The translations under genes were made by a program, and so were the position numbers. Source: Apricaphanius iberus (taxonomy: Eukaryota > Chordata > Actinopteri > Cyprinodontiformes > Aphaniidae). From it: DNA of 64,000 nucleotides. The stretch lies in NCBI GenBank assembly GCA_028564705.1, contig JAPXFQ010002640.1, forward strand, positions 186,001 through 250,000, in the 5' to 3' direction. The notes under the pieces are model-generated. The model did no database searches. It was not told the origin of the DNA and worked only from the letters and a program-made list of their open reading frames with translations. Below are positions 12,405 to 23,569 of this stretch, piece by piece; position 1 is the stretch's first letter, and every line of letters begins with the position of its first letter.

Positions 12405-13262
12405 AATCAGTACTGTACTGTTGCCTGACAGCAAGAAGGTTTTGAGTTTGTGTCCGACCTTTGGTTCTTTCTTGATGGAGTTTGCATTTCTCCTAGTAGA
12501 TATGTGAGCTTGGCTTTCTCTCAAAGTCCAAAGACATGACTGTTATGTCAACTGAATACTCTAAGCTGCCCTTATATAAGGTTGTGAGTGCATGGTTGTT
12601 CCTCCTGTGTGTCTCTGATTTGCTAAGTGATGAACTGGAGAACTATGCAGGGTCCAGAGTAGAGGGTGACAATTTTTCGTGACAATTTTTCGGGATTCCC
12701 ACGGGTCAAGAGATTCCTGCAGGATTCCCGCAGGACAGGAGTCAATTTCACTGTCTGTAACGTGATTTGGACGGGACAGGAAATAATCCACGGGATTGGG
12801 CGGGAAACCGGAAATTAGAAATTGTCCTTTTTTTTAACATTTATCTTGTCAGATATCAAGGAATTTAGCCTAGACCAATGTGTGTGGTTATTAACTCCGC
12901 TGCAAAATTCAATCTGACAGATCGCTCTCTTTAGTTGAATTCAATCGGGTCTACTACACTGCACGCACCAAAACTGAAACTGCTACGTTGTTGCTACACC
13001 ACCTGGATAAACTGGTAAGCATATTTTATCCGACTGAAAATGTGTGCATCTTAATAGTTTGGTAGTCAGACGAATCGAGTCCATTCATGACGTGGTAAAG
13101 TGGCCAGACAACGAGAATGCAGGATATGGTTACAGATGGCGGATAAAACGGAGTATATTTTGGGATCGGGATGGGACGGGAGCGACAATTGATTCCCATG
13201 TCACCCTCTAGTCCAGAGTGATGTCTCGCACAATGCGGCTGGCATCTGTTTTGGACCTGCTA
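12405..13262 (+). mobile_element. tRNA-headed SINE, interrupted by a hAT MITE
   Basis: The left part has CAGCAAGAAGGTTTTGAGTT (decayed B-box region), then TGGAGTTTGCAT, AAAGTCCAAAGACATGACTG and a GATGAACTGGAGAAC block, in the order seen in the common fish SINE also present at 57850-58135. The SINE is cut at 12659 by the MITE at 12660-13210 and resumes at about 13219 with CTCGCACAATGC. A GATGGATGGGTGGATGGAT tail at about 13343 may belong to it. Confidence 0.6.
12660..13210. mobile_element. hAT MITE with perfect 8-bp target duplication
   Basis: The element starts TAGAGGGTGACA and ends TGTCACCCTCTA, a perfect 12-bp inverted repeat. GTCCAGAG is duplicated exactly at 12652-12659 and 13211-13218; an 8-bp duplication is diagnostic of the hAT superfamily. 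The 551-bp interior is rich in CGGGA motifs and encodes no transposase. Removing it rejoins the host SINE, which shows the order of insertion. Confidence 0.85.
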
Positions 13263-13583
13263 AATTGTAACATTTAACTACAAGTATTCACTACCCCCAC
13301 ACACTTGCCTTTTTTTGTTCCCTCTAACACCTGCTTCTCACTGATGGATGGGTGGATGGATTTATAACTTTACTAAATGTAAGGAACTATCATCAGAATT
13401 GTGGTTGAGAAATTCTCTGTTGGAACAAGAATTTGAATCCAGTTTTAGCTAACTTAGCGACAATGCTAATGCTAAAGTCCACCTTGCTTGGAAGCTGACC
13501 CTCTAGACTGAAATTTATAACAACTTACCACTGGTTATCAGCGAGTAGGTTGATATACAATATTGTTTAAAAAGACTAAAATA

Positions 13584-14432
13584 TAGGGATGTTCGATATG
13601 GCTTTTCTACCGATATCCGATATACCGATATAGCCTAACTCATAATTTCGATACCGATATAAACCGATACCTTTTAGGTAACTACAATGAAATATCTTGA
13701 ATCATGCATACTTGAGTTTTAAAAATTTATAAAATGTAATAAGTACTATAAATTTTAGTTTGGCAATTGAAAAAGGTACCATTTTTATTTTGTCTTGAAA
13801 AGTAGCTGGAATATTTTCTCACACAGAGAATACTGACAAAGGCCCACCACTCAGGACAAATTTCCACTTTTAGAAAATGTAAACAACATTATACCTTTAT
13901 AGCATTGAGGTAAAGTGGAAACAACTAAAACAAGAATAAAAAATAAAACACCACCAAACATTTAAGCAGAGCCAATAATTAACCTACTTTGGGTATTACA
14001 ATCTTAAAACTAAAGTGGGCTTAAACACTGCATTCATTTAACTCTACATGTAACTGGCCAGTGGCTATATTTTAATACAATCAAACAACAACATTGACCT
14101 AATTATCCATCTTTCAAGTAACCAAATGTGCAAATTAAAACAGTGTCACAAAGAGGAAACAGTGGCAGATTAGAGCCCAGTAAAAAAAATTCAGTCCTTT
14201 GTTAAAGTTATCAAACAAATAATATCTCAAAAACTAAACCTCAAATCTGTCACAGTTTTACATTATGAGAGAGAAAAGAAGTAGCTGAAGAGTTTGATAT
14301 ATAATATGTGTACGGTGTGAAAAACTCATCTTATTGAAAAAATAAAAACCGATACCGATAATTTCTGACATTACATTTTAATGCCAATTTCGGCCGATAA
14401 TGACTTAAGGCCGATAATATCGGACATCCCTA
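13584..14432. mobile_element. hAT non-autonomous element with perfect 8-bp target duplication
   Basis: Ends are TAGGGATGTTCGATAT and, reverse-complemented on the right, TAGGGATGTCCGATAT (15 of 16 match). CTAAAATA is duplicated exactly at 13576-13583 and 14433-14440. Inside each end lie several CCGATA/TATCGG words, repeated subterminal motifs that in hAT elements often bind transposase. It is 849 bp long with no transposase frame. Confidence 0.9.
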
Positions 14433-14507
14433 CTAAAATATGAATCAAAGGAACAGCAGTAGACAGGTATAACTCATATTCGTCAGACATATTCCAGTAT
14501 GTTCATG

Positions 14508-14535
14508 TTTACTATCAGATAAGTCTGATAGTAAA
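14508..14535. other. Short perfect hairpin
   Basis: TTTACTATCAGA and TCTGATAGTAAA are perfect 12-bp arms around a TAAG loop. It lies between the hAT MITE and an L2 fragment. Function unknown. Confidence 0.6.
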
Positions 14536-14554
14536 GAATCTGATGAATATTAAA

Positions 14555-14650
14555 AAGAGAAGTCACATTTCTCCTGTTTTAACTTCCCTCCATTGGCTCC
14601 ATGTCAAATCCAGAATACAGGTTATGTTCCTCCTCCCTACACATCAAGCC
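14555..14650 (+). pseudogene. L2-type LINE reverse-transcriptase C-terminal fragment
   Basis: An open stretch of 32 codons includes HISPVLTSLHWLHVKSRIQ, close to the HITPVLxSLHWLPV block near the C-terminus of fish L2-like reverse transcriptases. It stops abruptly where the candidate terminal repeat at 14648 begins, which suggests it was interrupted there. Confidence 0.6.
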
Positions 14651-14959
14651 TGATTCACACCGAGTGCGGAATGGTTTCCAGAAGGCTTCCGTACTGCCAT
14701 TCACACCAACAGCATAAAATGTTTAAAGATATACTTGAAAAAGTAGCTTGAAATATCATACACCGTGAACTGGTCATTAATGATAAAAGAAAAACCTGGG
14801 GAAAACAATAACAGGATATAAGATCTTGGACCTTTACAGACACTATATCTTGGCACGAGCCTCAAGCAATCCACATCAATTCTGGCAGGAAGTCACCCCA
14901 GGAAACATGAGAGAATCCAGTCAATTGTGACAATGAAGGCAATTTAAAAAAATAAAATA

Positions 14960-15480
14960 CATCAGTTGAAAAATGCGATCATATTTGTGGATCTAACAGA
15001 CTATAGAGATGATACAATGTGCAACAAGGTTCAATGTTGGGACCATTATTGTTTCTAATGTAAATGATTTTGCTACAGTGTCTAAGTCTACACTTCAGTT
15101 GCTTTTTGCGGATGACACAAATCTTTTCATTTCACTTAGAAATATGACCACTCATGTAAATGAAATAAATGATGACCTTTTGAATTAGTCTAAATGGTTT
15201 AAAGCAAACAAATTGTACCTAAATGTCAACAAAATCATATTATATGGTATTAGCTGGAAATAAAGCATAACAGTGATCCAATTAATATTAATATTGAATA
15301 AATCCTACAAGTTTGGTCAACGTGTTTTTTAGGAGTCATGATTGATGAAAAACTTTGAAAGATCATGTCTGCAAAAATATTACGAAATCAGATTGAAAAT
15401 TGAATTTTAAGTAAAATAAGAAATATTCGTAATTTATGTCTTGTAATATTATACTATAGTTTGATTTATCCTTACCTTAC
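14960..15480 (+). pseudogene. Decayed non-LTR reverse transcriptase
   Basis: QQGSMLGPLLF at 15022-15054 is the template-grip block, and FADDTNLFIS from 15105 is the catalytic FADD block. LYLNVNKI follows further on. Frame changes and stops separate the blocks. Wording of the blocks differs from both the Rex1-type and L2-type copies in this window, so this is a third LINE lineage. It is certainly inactive. Confidence 0.65.
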
Positions 15481-16640
15481 TTATTCTAATATTGTTTGGG
15501 AATAACCTTTAAAACCCACCTAAACTAAATATTTATCTTACAAAAAATGTTTTTAAGAATAATCACCTATTCCAAACACGGCACACAAAGTGCACCTCTG
15601 TTTTATAATTTACAGCTTTTAAACACACTTCTCACCTTTTCTTTTGTTTTAAAAGTTCTTTATGACTGTAAGAGCCAATTACTTGCTAATTCATTTATGA
15701 TATATTAGGGAACAAATTAAAAATGCATATTTGTGATGTTTAAAAATATAATTTTATAAAAATACAGAAACACTTAGTTTAAAATAATAAAACATAGAAG
15801 TGTTATATTTAGAAGCATTTTCTTTTTATTTTGGGCTTCCTGTATCCCACAATTCTTTGTATAGAAGGCTTTGGTTAGATGGGAGTTGGAGCGGTAGGAA
15901 GCAACACAGTTTTTTGACCAAGTTGTACCACGATTTGATTCTTAATTAAACCCCTTTTTTTTAAATAAAATAGATCATCTGGTATTATTCACGTGATTTC
16001 AAATCTTTGTTACTGGACCAACTTCCAAGGGTGACATAAAGAAGAAAATGAACCGGAATGCCACCACAATGACTTTATGGCTTGAAATTTGCATTTCAGG
16101 CTATATCATCATGTGAACAATTCTCAATAAGATTTCATTCTGCAATGCTTTGAAATGCAAATATTGACCTTGTGGAACCCTCTGTATATGTTTCTATATA
16201 AGCCCATTCAGACTTCTACCACTTCTGTACACATGATTTTTTGTAACCTTATGAATATTTCATATACACACCTTGTTTTGTATTTTTTTAATATGTGTTA
16301 AATAAAACAAACAAAAAATTATAGAGAGCTCTCCTCCAGATGACTCACACTCAGAAACAGGAAGAGAAAATATAATAAATATGAAGAGCTGATAAACAAA
16401 TATGTGTATTTTAACAGTGTATCTACACTAGACTCTCTACTACCACACACTCTTTCTCTGGCTGTGTGTATGTCTCGCCAACGGATAAATTAACGAAGTG
16501 TACAAACTTCCTGGTAACAGAAACATGACATAATGATTTTACGAGGTTATTTACTTACCCATGATGAAAAACAATAGCTCTGAATAAACAAAAGCTGAGC
16601 AGAAGTGCTTGTCGACAGCAGAGGAGAAATACGTTTCTGG
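15481..16640. other. Unassigned AT-rich DNA
   Basis: Part may be the 3' part of the decayed LINE (AAACACACTTCTCACC region). Nothing else recognised. Confidence 0.3.
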
Positions 16641-16716
16641 TGTGAACAGCTGTAGCAGCAGATAGAGCGTGATTTTCCTGACTGCACTGCTCCAACAGCC
16701 GGTGTGAACCAGGTGT

Positions 16717-17364
16717 AAGCGTCTGGACTCTGCAGTCTTGTATCTAGGGCTGCTGCTCCTTTCACTGGAGCCTCTGGAGTCGGTTACGTTGTGCTGGATT
16801 CAGTGTTATCGAAAATAACATAAAAAGAGCTTCAAGCACTTAATGTCTGTTTTTTGTTTCTTTCTTGCATCATAACTGGGGGGGGAGGCTTCGGGACAAA
16901 TCAGGGTCGATCTGAATCTGGGGGTGAATAGACTACCCGTCTCTCACCCCATCTGTGCCCATTACTATAGACTCTTTTAAAAAAAATAGCCTAGCAATGC
17001 TTTAGTCATGATCAGAGTTTTCTTTTAATTTTGATGATGTTTATTTCGATACTATCGCCACCTACAGCTACACATTTATGATGGGGCTTTTTTTCAACAG
17101 ATTAACTTTTGAACACATTAATTACTTAAAGATTTAAATCACTCTAATTAGTTAATTTAGCAGAAAATTAGAAGATGTGAACTATTTAATTTTGCCAACA
17201 TACTGGTTGATAAAAACAGGAAACAAACAGTCATTTGCTCAACTAAGGGGATTAAACTTCATCATTTTAAGGCTAAACTTGCCTATACAGCAAGAATACG
17301 CAAGGTATTGTATAGGTTTGCTTAACCCAGTGTGGATCGGGATGAGTAGACAGTATTCCTGCAG
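16717..17364. other. Unassigned DNA
   Basis: A short G run (16879-16886) and AT-rich sequence. The 81-codon frame at 17177 has no recognised domain. Confidence 0.3.
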
Positions 17365-17700
17365 TTACCTTCAGAAGTCTGCTAATAAAAAGATAGAGTC
17401 CACCCAAGAGGAGGTTTTGTGAAGGTCTCAGATGTTTCTTAGAGGACATTAGTGAACAAGTAGCCTCATGAAGACTAAGCAACACATTAGACAGGCCAGG
17501 GATGTTGTTATGGGAAAGTCTCAAGCAAGGTTAGGTAGAAACAGAAAGTAGAATAGAAGGAGTGTGGTACAGCTGTAGCCCGGAAATGTCTGGCTAGATC
17601 TATATATAATATTAAATCGTTTAGATAAATACAGACAATCTGCAGCAAGACTTGAAAATGAGTGTTCAAGGATGCCACCCTTTCAATCTGAGTGAGCTTT
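17365..17700 (+). mobile_element. Tc1-like element, scrambled fragment
   Basis: CCTTCAGAAGTCTGCTAAT, TAGAGTCCACC, GGACATTAGTGAACAAGTAG and CATGAAGACTAAG follow in the order of the 5' half of the fish Tc1-like family. Then CAGCAAGACTTGAAAATG (17644-17661) comes from the last third of the same family. The internal part is missing, so this is a deletion derivative or a rearranged copy. Confidence 0.65.
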
Positions 17701-17744
17701 ATTGAACAACCGAGGCAAAAGGGTGGCTGAAAAAAAACGCATGC

Positions 17745-18338
17745 CAGACTTCCAAACAAACACATCGAGCGAATCAATAGATTGATGTGCCATAACTTTC
17801 TCCAGCTGAACAGAAACAATACTGAAATAATTATTTTTGGACCTCAAGAGGAACCATCAAAAGAGAGCACACAGCTTCAGTTAATACAGGTAGAATCTAC
17901 TGATCTGGCCTGAAATAAATGTGTAGGGATGGACTCAGACCTGAACCTCCAGGGTCACATAAAGGCAATAACAAGGTCAGCCTTCTATCATTAGAAGAAC
18001 ATTTCTTGGATTTAAGAACTAATGTTGCAACAGGACCTTAAAAACTTTACATGCATTTATCTTTAATCGGAGCGATTACTGTAACAGCGTCATCACAGGT
18101 CTACCTAAAAAGTTAATTAAACAGCTGCAGCTGATCCAGAATGCTGCTGCTCGCATGCTCACTTGAACCAGGAATGTAGAACACATCACCCCAGTTCTAA
18201 AGTCCTTGCACTAGCTCAGAAAATAATACTCCTACTAGTTTACAAATCATTGAATGGTTTAGCATCAAACTATGTTGAGGATCTGTTGTCACTATAGCAA
18301 CCACCCAGACCGCTCGGGTCCTCCAGTGTACTTATCAT
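17745..18338 (+). pseudogene. L2-type LINE, C-terminal reverse-transcriptase region (left of hAT insertion)
   Basis: Translated pieces include NNTEIIIFGPQ, DLNLQGHIKAITRSAFYH, RSDYCNSVITGLPKKLIKQL and QLIQNAAARMLT, matching the C-terminal third of fish L2-like LINE proteins in order. Stops and small indels make it non-functional. It is cut at 18338 by a hAT element and its 3' untranslated end resumes at 19028. Confidence 0.85.
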
Positions 18339-19027
18339 TACGGTTGGGCATTGTTGCATTTTAACGATTCCAATTCCCATTTCGATTCTCACTATCGAGT
18401 CCTGTTCAACACAGTTCTCAATTCTGATTGTCTGAAGCGCAGGAAGGAAAAAATAAATAAAAATATTCATTTGAAAAAGGCCTTACACAATTTGTATTGG
18501 CTCTGTCAATCTGTCAATTAAGTTAAACCTGAACCGTTAATGTAACTTAAATCAGGGATAGATAAAGTAGCTACCAGCTAAGTTATTTATCTTAAAGTTC
18601 TTACTTACCTAACATTACCTAAATGTGGGCAACTCTACGTCGCTAAGGGGTTGCAGCCTTTTTGCCACATATGTCGTTACTTTTCTGTGACACTCGGCAA
18701 TTTGCTCCGCTGACAGCTGTCCCCTTGCTGCCATAGTGAATGGGGTTTGTCTATTTGCAGGCCGGGGTCTCTGGCCGGTCAACGTAGCAGCATCAAACAC
18801 AGTACACTCGTTACCACACCCAAACCACACAGCTGCTGAAGGTGTTTTGTCATGTTTGTTGTACATCCTCCTTTGGCGCTAATAAGTTTATCACAGGTGT
18901 TGCACTGTGCGAATCCATCCTTTTGTAAATCAAACTGAAGCCAGACTTTAGAGCACCGTCTACGGTCCATGTTGTTCAGAGCATTATACAGTCTATGGTT
19001 CATTATATAGTCTATGGCCCAAGCCTA
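18339..19027 (-). mobile_element. hAT element with BED zinc finger, inserted in L2 LINE
   Basis: Ends TACGGTTGGGCATTGT and, reverse-complemented, TAGGCTTGGGCCATAG are imperfect inverted repeats. CTTATCAT (18331-18338) and CTAATCAT (19028-19035) are a 7-of-8 target duplication. Read on the minus strand it carries the first part of a BED-type hAT transposase, then runs directly into the 3' end, so most of the transposase has been deleted. Decay of ends and frame points to an old insertion, younger than the L2 it interrupts. Confidence 0.75.
18615..19003 (-). pseudogene. hAT transposase N-terminus (BED zinc finger), frameshifted
   Basis: The first frame (19003 downward) has KVWLQFDLQKDGFAQCNTC followed by SAKGGCTTNMTKHLQQ. 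This is a BED-type finger: conserved aromatic W, a CxxC pair and a downstream histidine. A shift to a second frame (about 18830 downward) gives SAEQIAECHRKVTTYVAKRL and LSDVELPTFR, like the segment that follows the BED finger in ZBED-like hAT transposases. The catalytic domain and the C-terminal dimerisation domain are missing. A GTAATG donor-like site follows at about 18612. Confidence 0.7.
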
Positions 19028-19216
19028 CTAATCATCCCTAGTATTAGAACTTCACATCGAAGACTCAACGTAATCTGCGGGGATTCCTTAGATAGAAAAC
19101 TTTTAACTGATTGGAATGTTTGTATAATTGTGTTAAAAATGACTTTTCTTGTAAAATGCCTTGAGATGATATCTGTTGTGATGTCTGTGTGCTATATAAT
19201 TAAACTGAATTGAATT
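19028..19216 (+). mobile_element. L2-type LINE 3' untranslated end (right of hAT insertion)
   Basis: TTTTCTTGTAAAATGCCTTG, then GATGATATCTGTTGTGATG, then a TGAATTGAATTG tail, the 3' end typical of this fish L2 group. A related end lies at 36295-36365. It continues the element broken at 18338. Confidence 0.75.
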
Positions 19217-19315
19217 GTGATGCTGTTTTTATTTCTCACCTAATCACCCAAAGCACCTTGAATAACCCTGAGGTTGAAAGTGTGCTTTACAAATAAAATT
19301 ACCTTGCCTTTTCCA
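19217..19315 (+). mobile_element. Second LINE 3' tail (TTGCCTT type)
   Basis: GTGTGCTTTACAAATAAAAT followed by TACCTTGCCTT, matching the tail at 10672-10705. It lies directly after the L2 end, as if a second LINE had inserted at or copied from the L2 tail. Confidence 0.5.
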
Positions 19316-22300
19316 TATTTAATATTTAAAATCGTAATTTCCTTGCACACATTTATGCAAGCCTATCACATAACAACCCAATATAAGATGAGACAAAATG
19401 TGAACACATTCAGGGAGTTTCCACACTTTTTGAAGGTACTGTGTCTTACAAGTACTTTAAAGTATTTGAGTCTAGTTTGCAATCAGCAGTTTACAGAATT
19501 TTACAAAAGTTACAGTTTCAGTTCAACAGTACACTCAACAGAAAAATAGATTTTCTCCAGAAAGTAAAAAACTGTGCTGAGTCCCTATTGACTCTCTAGT
19601 TTCTTTCTTTTTTTTTCTTGCATGTTCATTTTTCATGTTCTGCGGAACTTAAGAGCACATAAAAAAACGTATCTTAACTAAAATCAGGTAGTTTATGTTT
19701 TGTGTTTCTGTGATGATCTACATTAATTAAAATTTGACCCTTTTAATTACAAACATAGGCCTGTATCACTATGACGGGGATCCTGTCTGTGGAGATGAGC
19801 TGCCTGAAAAACAAACAGCACAGGTTTAATGTAAAGGTTGAGTGACTGGATCACAGGGGCCTGACGAGGAGTTTTCGAAAGCGTAACTCTTTCCCCTTTA
19901 TTGTGCTTCCCTTTCATTACTCTGAACCTCATAAAGCTCATAGACAATAATGATCCTGCCATAGACTGTAATGATCCCACCATTTCATGGGGTATTACAC
20001 TATAATGATGATGATAGCAACCCTTTAACATTTGCATCCAATCCAGCCTTTAGCTGCTGAGTTGCACCTCCATCTTACCTGGCACTGATAATTTACGGAG
20101 CAAAGGCGTGAATAAGACTCTGTATAACAACACAATCCGGTGTAAAGATTTATTTCCAGATCGTAAACCCAGAAGGCAAAAATAATCCACCTGCATGGGA
20201 GTTGGTTTTTTTTTTTTGTGGTCAGTGTTTGGAAATAGAGACATCCATGAGAACCCACCAATGACAGCAGATAAAGGATGATGGTGAGGTGGGTGGGGGA
20301 CCTGGGAGGAGAGGAGAAGAAATTAGGGTGTGGCAGAATCGTAAAAATGCTTGAGAAGGAACGAGTGGAGAAAAAGAAAGAAAAAAACTAACTCGACTGT
20401 AGACGCGCTCTCTGGCCCAGAAATTTTTCTCCACTGCACTTTACAAACAGAGGGACAACAAGCGGCACCAGGATGACACAGACTCCACGACACAAAATCG
20501 CAGAAAGGATGGGACACGGTGGAGGGGGGGGGGGGCGAAAAAAAAACAACATGCCTGTGCGTATTTTACTCTGAGAGTTAATGGGAATAAAATACCTTGG
20601 TGGATGAGTGCAGATGTGTTTGATACAAATAGTCATTTTCCTATTTGCTGCCTCATTGAGCATGATGAATGATGGGAGTCAGAGAGGCGGCGTGATGAAT
20701 GGCAGCACCTTGGCTCCATTGCATGCCCTATTGATTCTCCTTCTTTATTACTCCTACAACCCAGCTGGCTGCTCCTGCCCTCCCTATACTCTCTGCTCTC
20801 CACTGATGTTCCGGGGGGGGGGGGCAAGAAGAGGAGGAAAAGGTGTGTATGTTGGGTGGGTGGATAGTTGAAGTGGTGGGGTCTTCTTCCTACTGTAAGA
20901 CCCCGCCTCTTACAGGAAAAACACAGATCAATGTGTGACTGTGTAAACACGCAAAGTGTGTGTTTGTGTGTGTGTGTATTCCTCGCAGTCTGCTGGGAAT
21001 TCACAGATAGGAGGAAAAATGAGTTTTCTGATTAGCAGATTAGAGGCCAGCAGTCTCTAATAGGGATTTGGCTGCTTACTTTGGGGCTGTGGTGGTGGTG
21101 GTGGGGGGGAGGGGAGGGTAGATATTTCTCTGAAATACATAACAGTTCAATTAATATGCGTTCCTTTAGCTCCTCATCCGTACTTTTAAAGTTGTGTGAA
21201 GTTCCTTGGTCAGTTTGGATGGGTGTGCAGAAGCTAGCTTGACATCAAGGGCCGTCTTTGCAAGTCCAAAATATGGGTTTGTCTGAAAATCGCCCTTAAC
21301 CTACAGATAACTTTTCACACAGGTGTCATCGATTTAATTTAATACAGGATGAGAGAGAATTGCAGTGCAGGAGTTTTTAATATCGGCTTGTTGATCAACA
21401 AGCAGGTACAGTGTACACACAGTACAACTGCTTAGACTGACCTGCTTCCCCAAACCTGAACATACTTATATAGGATTAAATAATTATAAGTCTATCAACC
21501 CCCCCCCCCCCCAATCAGATACAGCTCCGAAACCCAGCACGATGACTCAGTTGACCCAATAGGAAGCGAAGCAATCTTGCTGATGTGGGCAGTGTCCATA
21601 GATATCTGGTGGTCACCATGCGAACCTGAAGTCCAGGGCTGAAGCTTGCACACACAGATATCTCTGAAGCCGAACACATTGTCCTGATGACATCATCAAG
21701 CATACATTGTCATCCTATCATATTTGATTAACAGAACAGAAACAAAACAGTGATTATCCTCATCACTAAATTTCCAACCCCACTGGGGTGAGTGGTGTTT
21801 AAACCATGTGTTTGAATTTTCTAGCGCAGCTTCTTACCTGAGTTCTTACACCAACATGCTCCCAAGAGGAAACTGAGATCTGACACTGAGCTGCTTTGGG
21901 CTTCCGCTCTCGAACTTCAGATTGCTAGAACGGTGGCTAGCTCGCTAGAAGATTTAGAATCGCTTTAAAAGACTCATCCTTTTAAATGGGGAGCCTAAGT
22001 CACGCCCTTCTACTTTCGGTCCATGGGTCCCCAAATGCCAAAAAAATGAATGAGAGTGAATAGAGCGATTAAAGTCAACAACTCCTATAATATGTTGATA
22101 CGCTGATTCAAATAGATATACGAAAGTCGCACCGAAATTGTCTGGGCGAGTATATGAATGTATTTATGCTACAAATAAGGTCCAGGTTGCAAAAAATTGT
22201 AATTTCGCTTTAACTCAACTGTCTAGCAGTCCAGTTATCGGGGTATCCTGTTTTAATCCAACTTGGTTTTCTTATTAGGTTTCTAAACTTTAATTTTTAC

Positions 22301-22400
22301 TAATTTTTTTATTTGCTCTTTAAAGTAAAACAACGTTTTTTGGGATCCTGCACTACATCAATACATGACAAACACAGGACAACTGTTTTCAGATACACTT
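19316..22400. other. Gene-free stretch with homopolymer tracts; parts look regulatory
   Basis: No gene recognised. Homopolymers: T run near 20207-20217, G runs at 20524-20535 and 20813-20824, C run at 21499-21512. 20030-20200 and 20600-20780 are non-repetitive, with motif-dense texture such as TTGAGCATGATGAATGATGG, and could be conserved non-coding DNA. Minus-strand frames of up to 123 codons here are proline-rich artefacts of the G runs and a TG repeat. Confidence 0.3.
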
Positions 22401-22512
22401 TTTTGCTTTTTAAGGAGGACTGTTCCTACCAGACTCTAGGTTTGTTAAGTAAGAGGTAAAACACGTGTCATATAGAAAGCTACTTGAGTGACAACTCTGT
22501 GTTTTTTCTGTA

Positions 22513-22671
22513 GTGGTGCCTTTGGAAGATCCGCGAACAGAACCGAAACTCGGGGACTTTAACCCCATTCCCTTTGGTTCTGTCAAAACAAAGGCCTGCT
22601 TATCCACCCGTCCCTCCATCAGAGTCCACATCGGAGAGGCTGGGGGCTCGGCCTGGGCAGACAGCTCCTTC
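22513..22671 (+). other. Exon-like open stretch, unrecognised
   Basis: TTTTTTCTGTAG immediately precedes a 53-codon open stretch (starting VPLEDPRTEPKLGDFNPIPF in the acceptor-consistent frame) with mixed, non-repetitive composition that runs into a 27-base G tract. It could be a coding exon, a pseudo-exon or chance. The opposite strand is also open (109 codons), which weakens the coding case. No family recognised. Confidence 0.15.
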
Positions 22672-22698
22672 GGGGGGGGGGGGGGGGGGGGGGGGGGG
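22672..22698 (+). repeat. 27-base poly-G tract
   Basis: Uninterrupted G run, the longest homopolymer G in the window. Such tracts can form quadruplex or triplex structures and are error-prone in sequencing and assembly, so its true length is uncertain. Confidence 0.9.
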
Positions 22699-22939
22699 CT
22701 TCTGGTTATGCGAGTGTGCTGTCTACTGCCTGTCTGCATGATGAAGGTTTCTTCCTGGCCTGGATGCAGCTAACCGGGACATGATCGGCTCTCAGGATGC
22801 CACTGGAAGACTAGCTAAGATTGGTGACAGGAGACACAGGAAACATGGAGACTCTAAAGAAAAGTAAGCATGAAGAAGTGCTGACAAGTGTGCTTTTTTT
22901 GCTCTCTTTCTTGTGAAGATGCTGTGCCTTTGCTAACCT

Positions 22940-23030
22940 ACTGATACCCTTAAACCTTTGGATATAACATCATGCACCGGGAAGGTTTTTCTTCAGCATG
23001 GACAGAGAAGCTTGTTCGATTTCTTGAAAA
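22940..23030 (+). mobile_element. Tiny Tc1-like fragment
   Basis: CACCGGGAAGG then TTTTTCTTCAGCATGGACAG and AGAAGCTTGTTC resembles the CTTTTCTTCAGCAGGGACAG block in the middle of the fish Tc1-like transposase gene. The match is short. Confidence 0.35.
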
Positions 23031-23485
23031 TACGTGAGAAATCAAATTACTGCATGAATCTGAGGCAAAACTTAATCATGATAGATAGAGATAGATAGAT
23101 ACTTTATTCATCTCCAAGAGAAATTCACAGTTCTAGCAGCTTACGGGAACACAGGGGCATGCAGGGAAAATACAATATAAAAATTTAAAAGAAGAACTAA
23201 GGTAAAATATAATGGTATAAAAAAGTATAATGTCTGCCAGTCCAGTTCAGTGCAGTTGTGCAGATGTCAGTATGCAAAAACAGTTGAGTAATGGTCAGTT
23301 TGTACATACTTAGAGTCCAACTTGTAGATGTATGCATACCTGTCAACTGATACGGTTTGCCCGTATTTAATACGTTTTTTGCTATCTTTTAAATGGATAC
23401 GGCGTACTACAACATATAATACGGGAAAACACCCAGACCGAAACGGGGTATTTTTGCCGAATTAAGCTCCATCACGCATGCGTCG

Positions 23486-23493
23486 CTTTATAA
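23486..23493 (+). promoter_or_regulatory. TATA-like box of the hAT gene
   Basis: TTTATAAC lies about 80 bases before the ATG at 23570, inside the element's 5' region, a reasonable distance for a transposon-borne promoter. Position and sequence are the only evidence. Confidence 0.3.
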
Positions 23494-23569
23494 CTTCCGC
23501 TTCCTTCTTGATTGCAACACAACACGAGGAAATCGATATCATTTAAACACGAAACTCTCACCAGTGAAG

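Larger units (their letters stand above)
14648..16716. mobile_element. Candidate DNA transposon with imperfect inverted ends
   Basis: GCCTGATTCACACCGAG at the left and, reverse-complemented, CACCTGGTTCACACCGGCTG at the right are similar inverted ends. A second TTCACACC word lies inside each end (14699-14706 and, complemented, near 16642). No target duplication was found. A decayed LINE lies inside. I treat the pairing as plausible only. Confidence 0.3.

Noticed and set aside
20633..21004. 123-codon minus-strand frame
   Set aside because: Thr-His and Pro runs come from a TG repeat and a G run.
23564..23569. Upstream GTG start for the hAT gene
   Set aside because: GTG is an unlikely start in a vertebrate; the ATG at 23570 has a favourable context.
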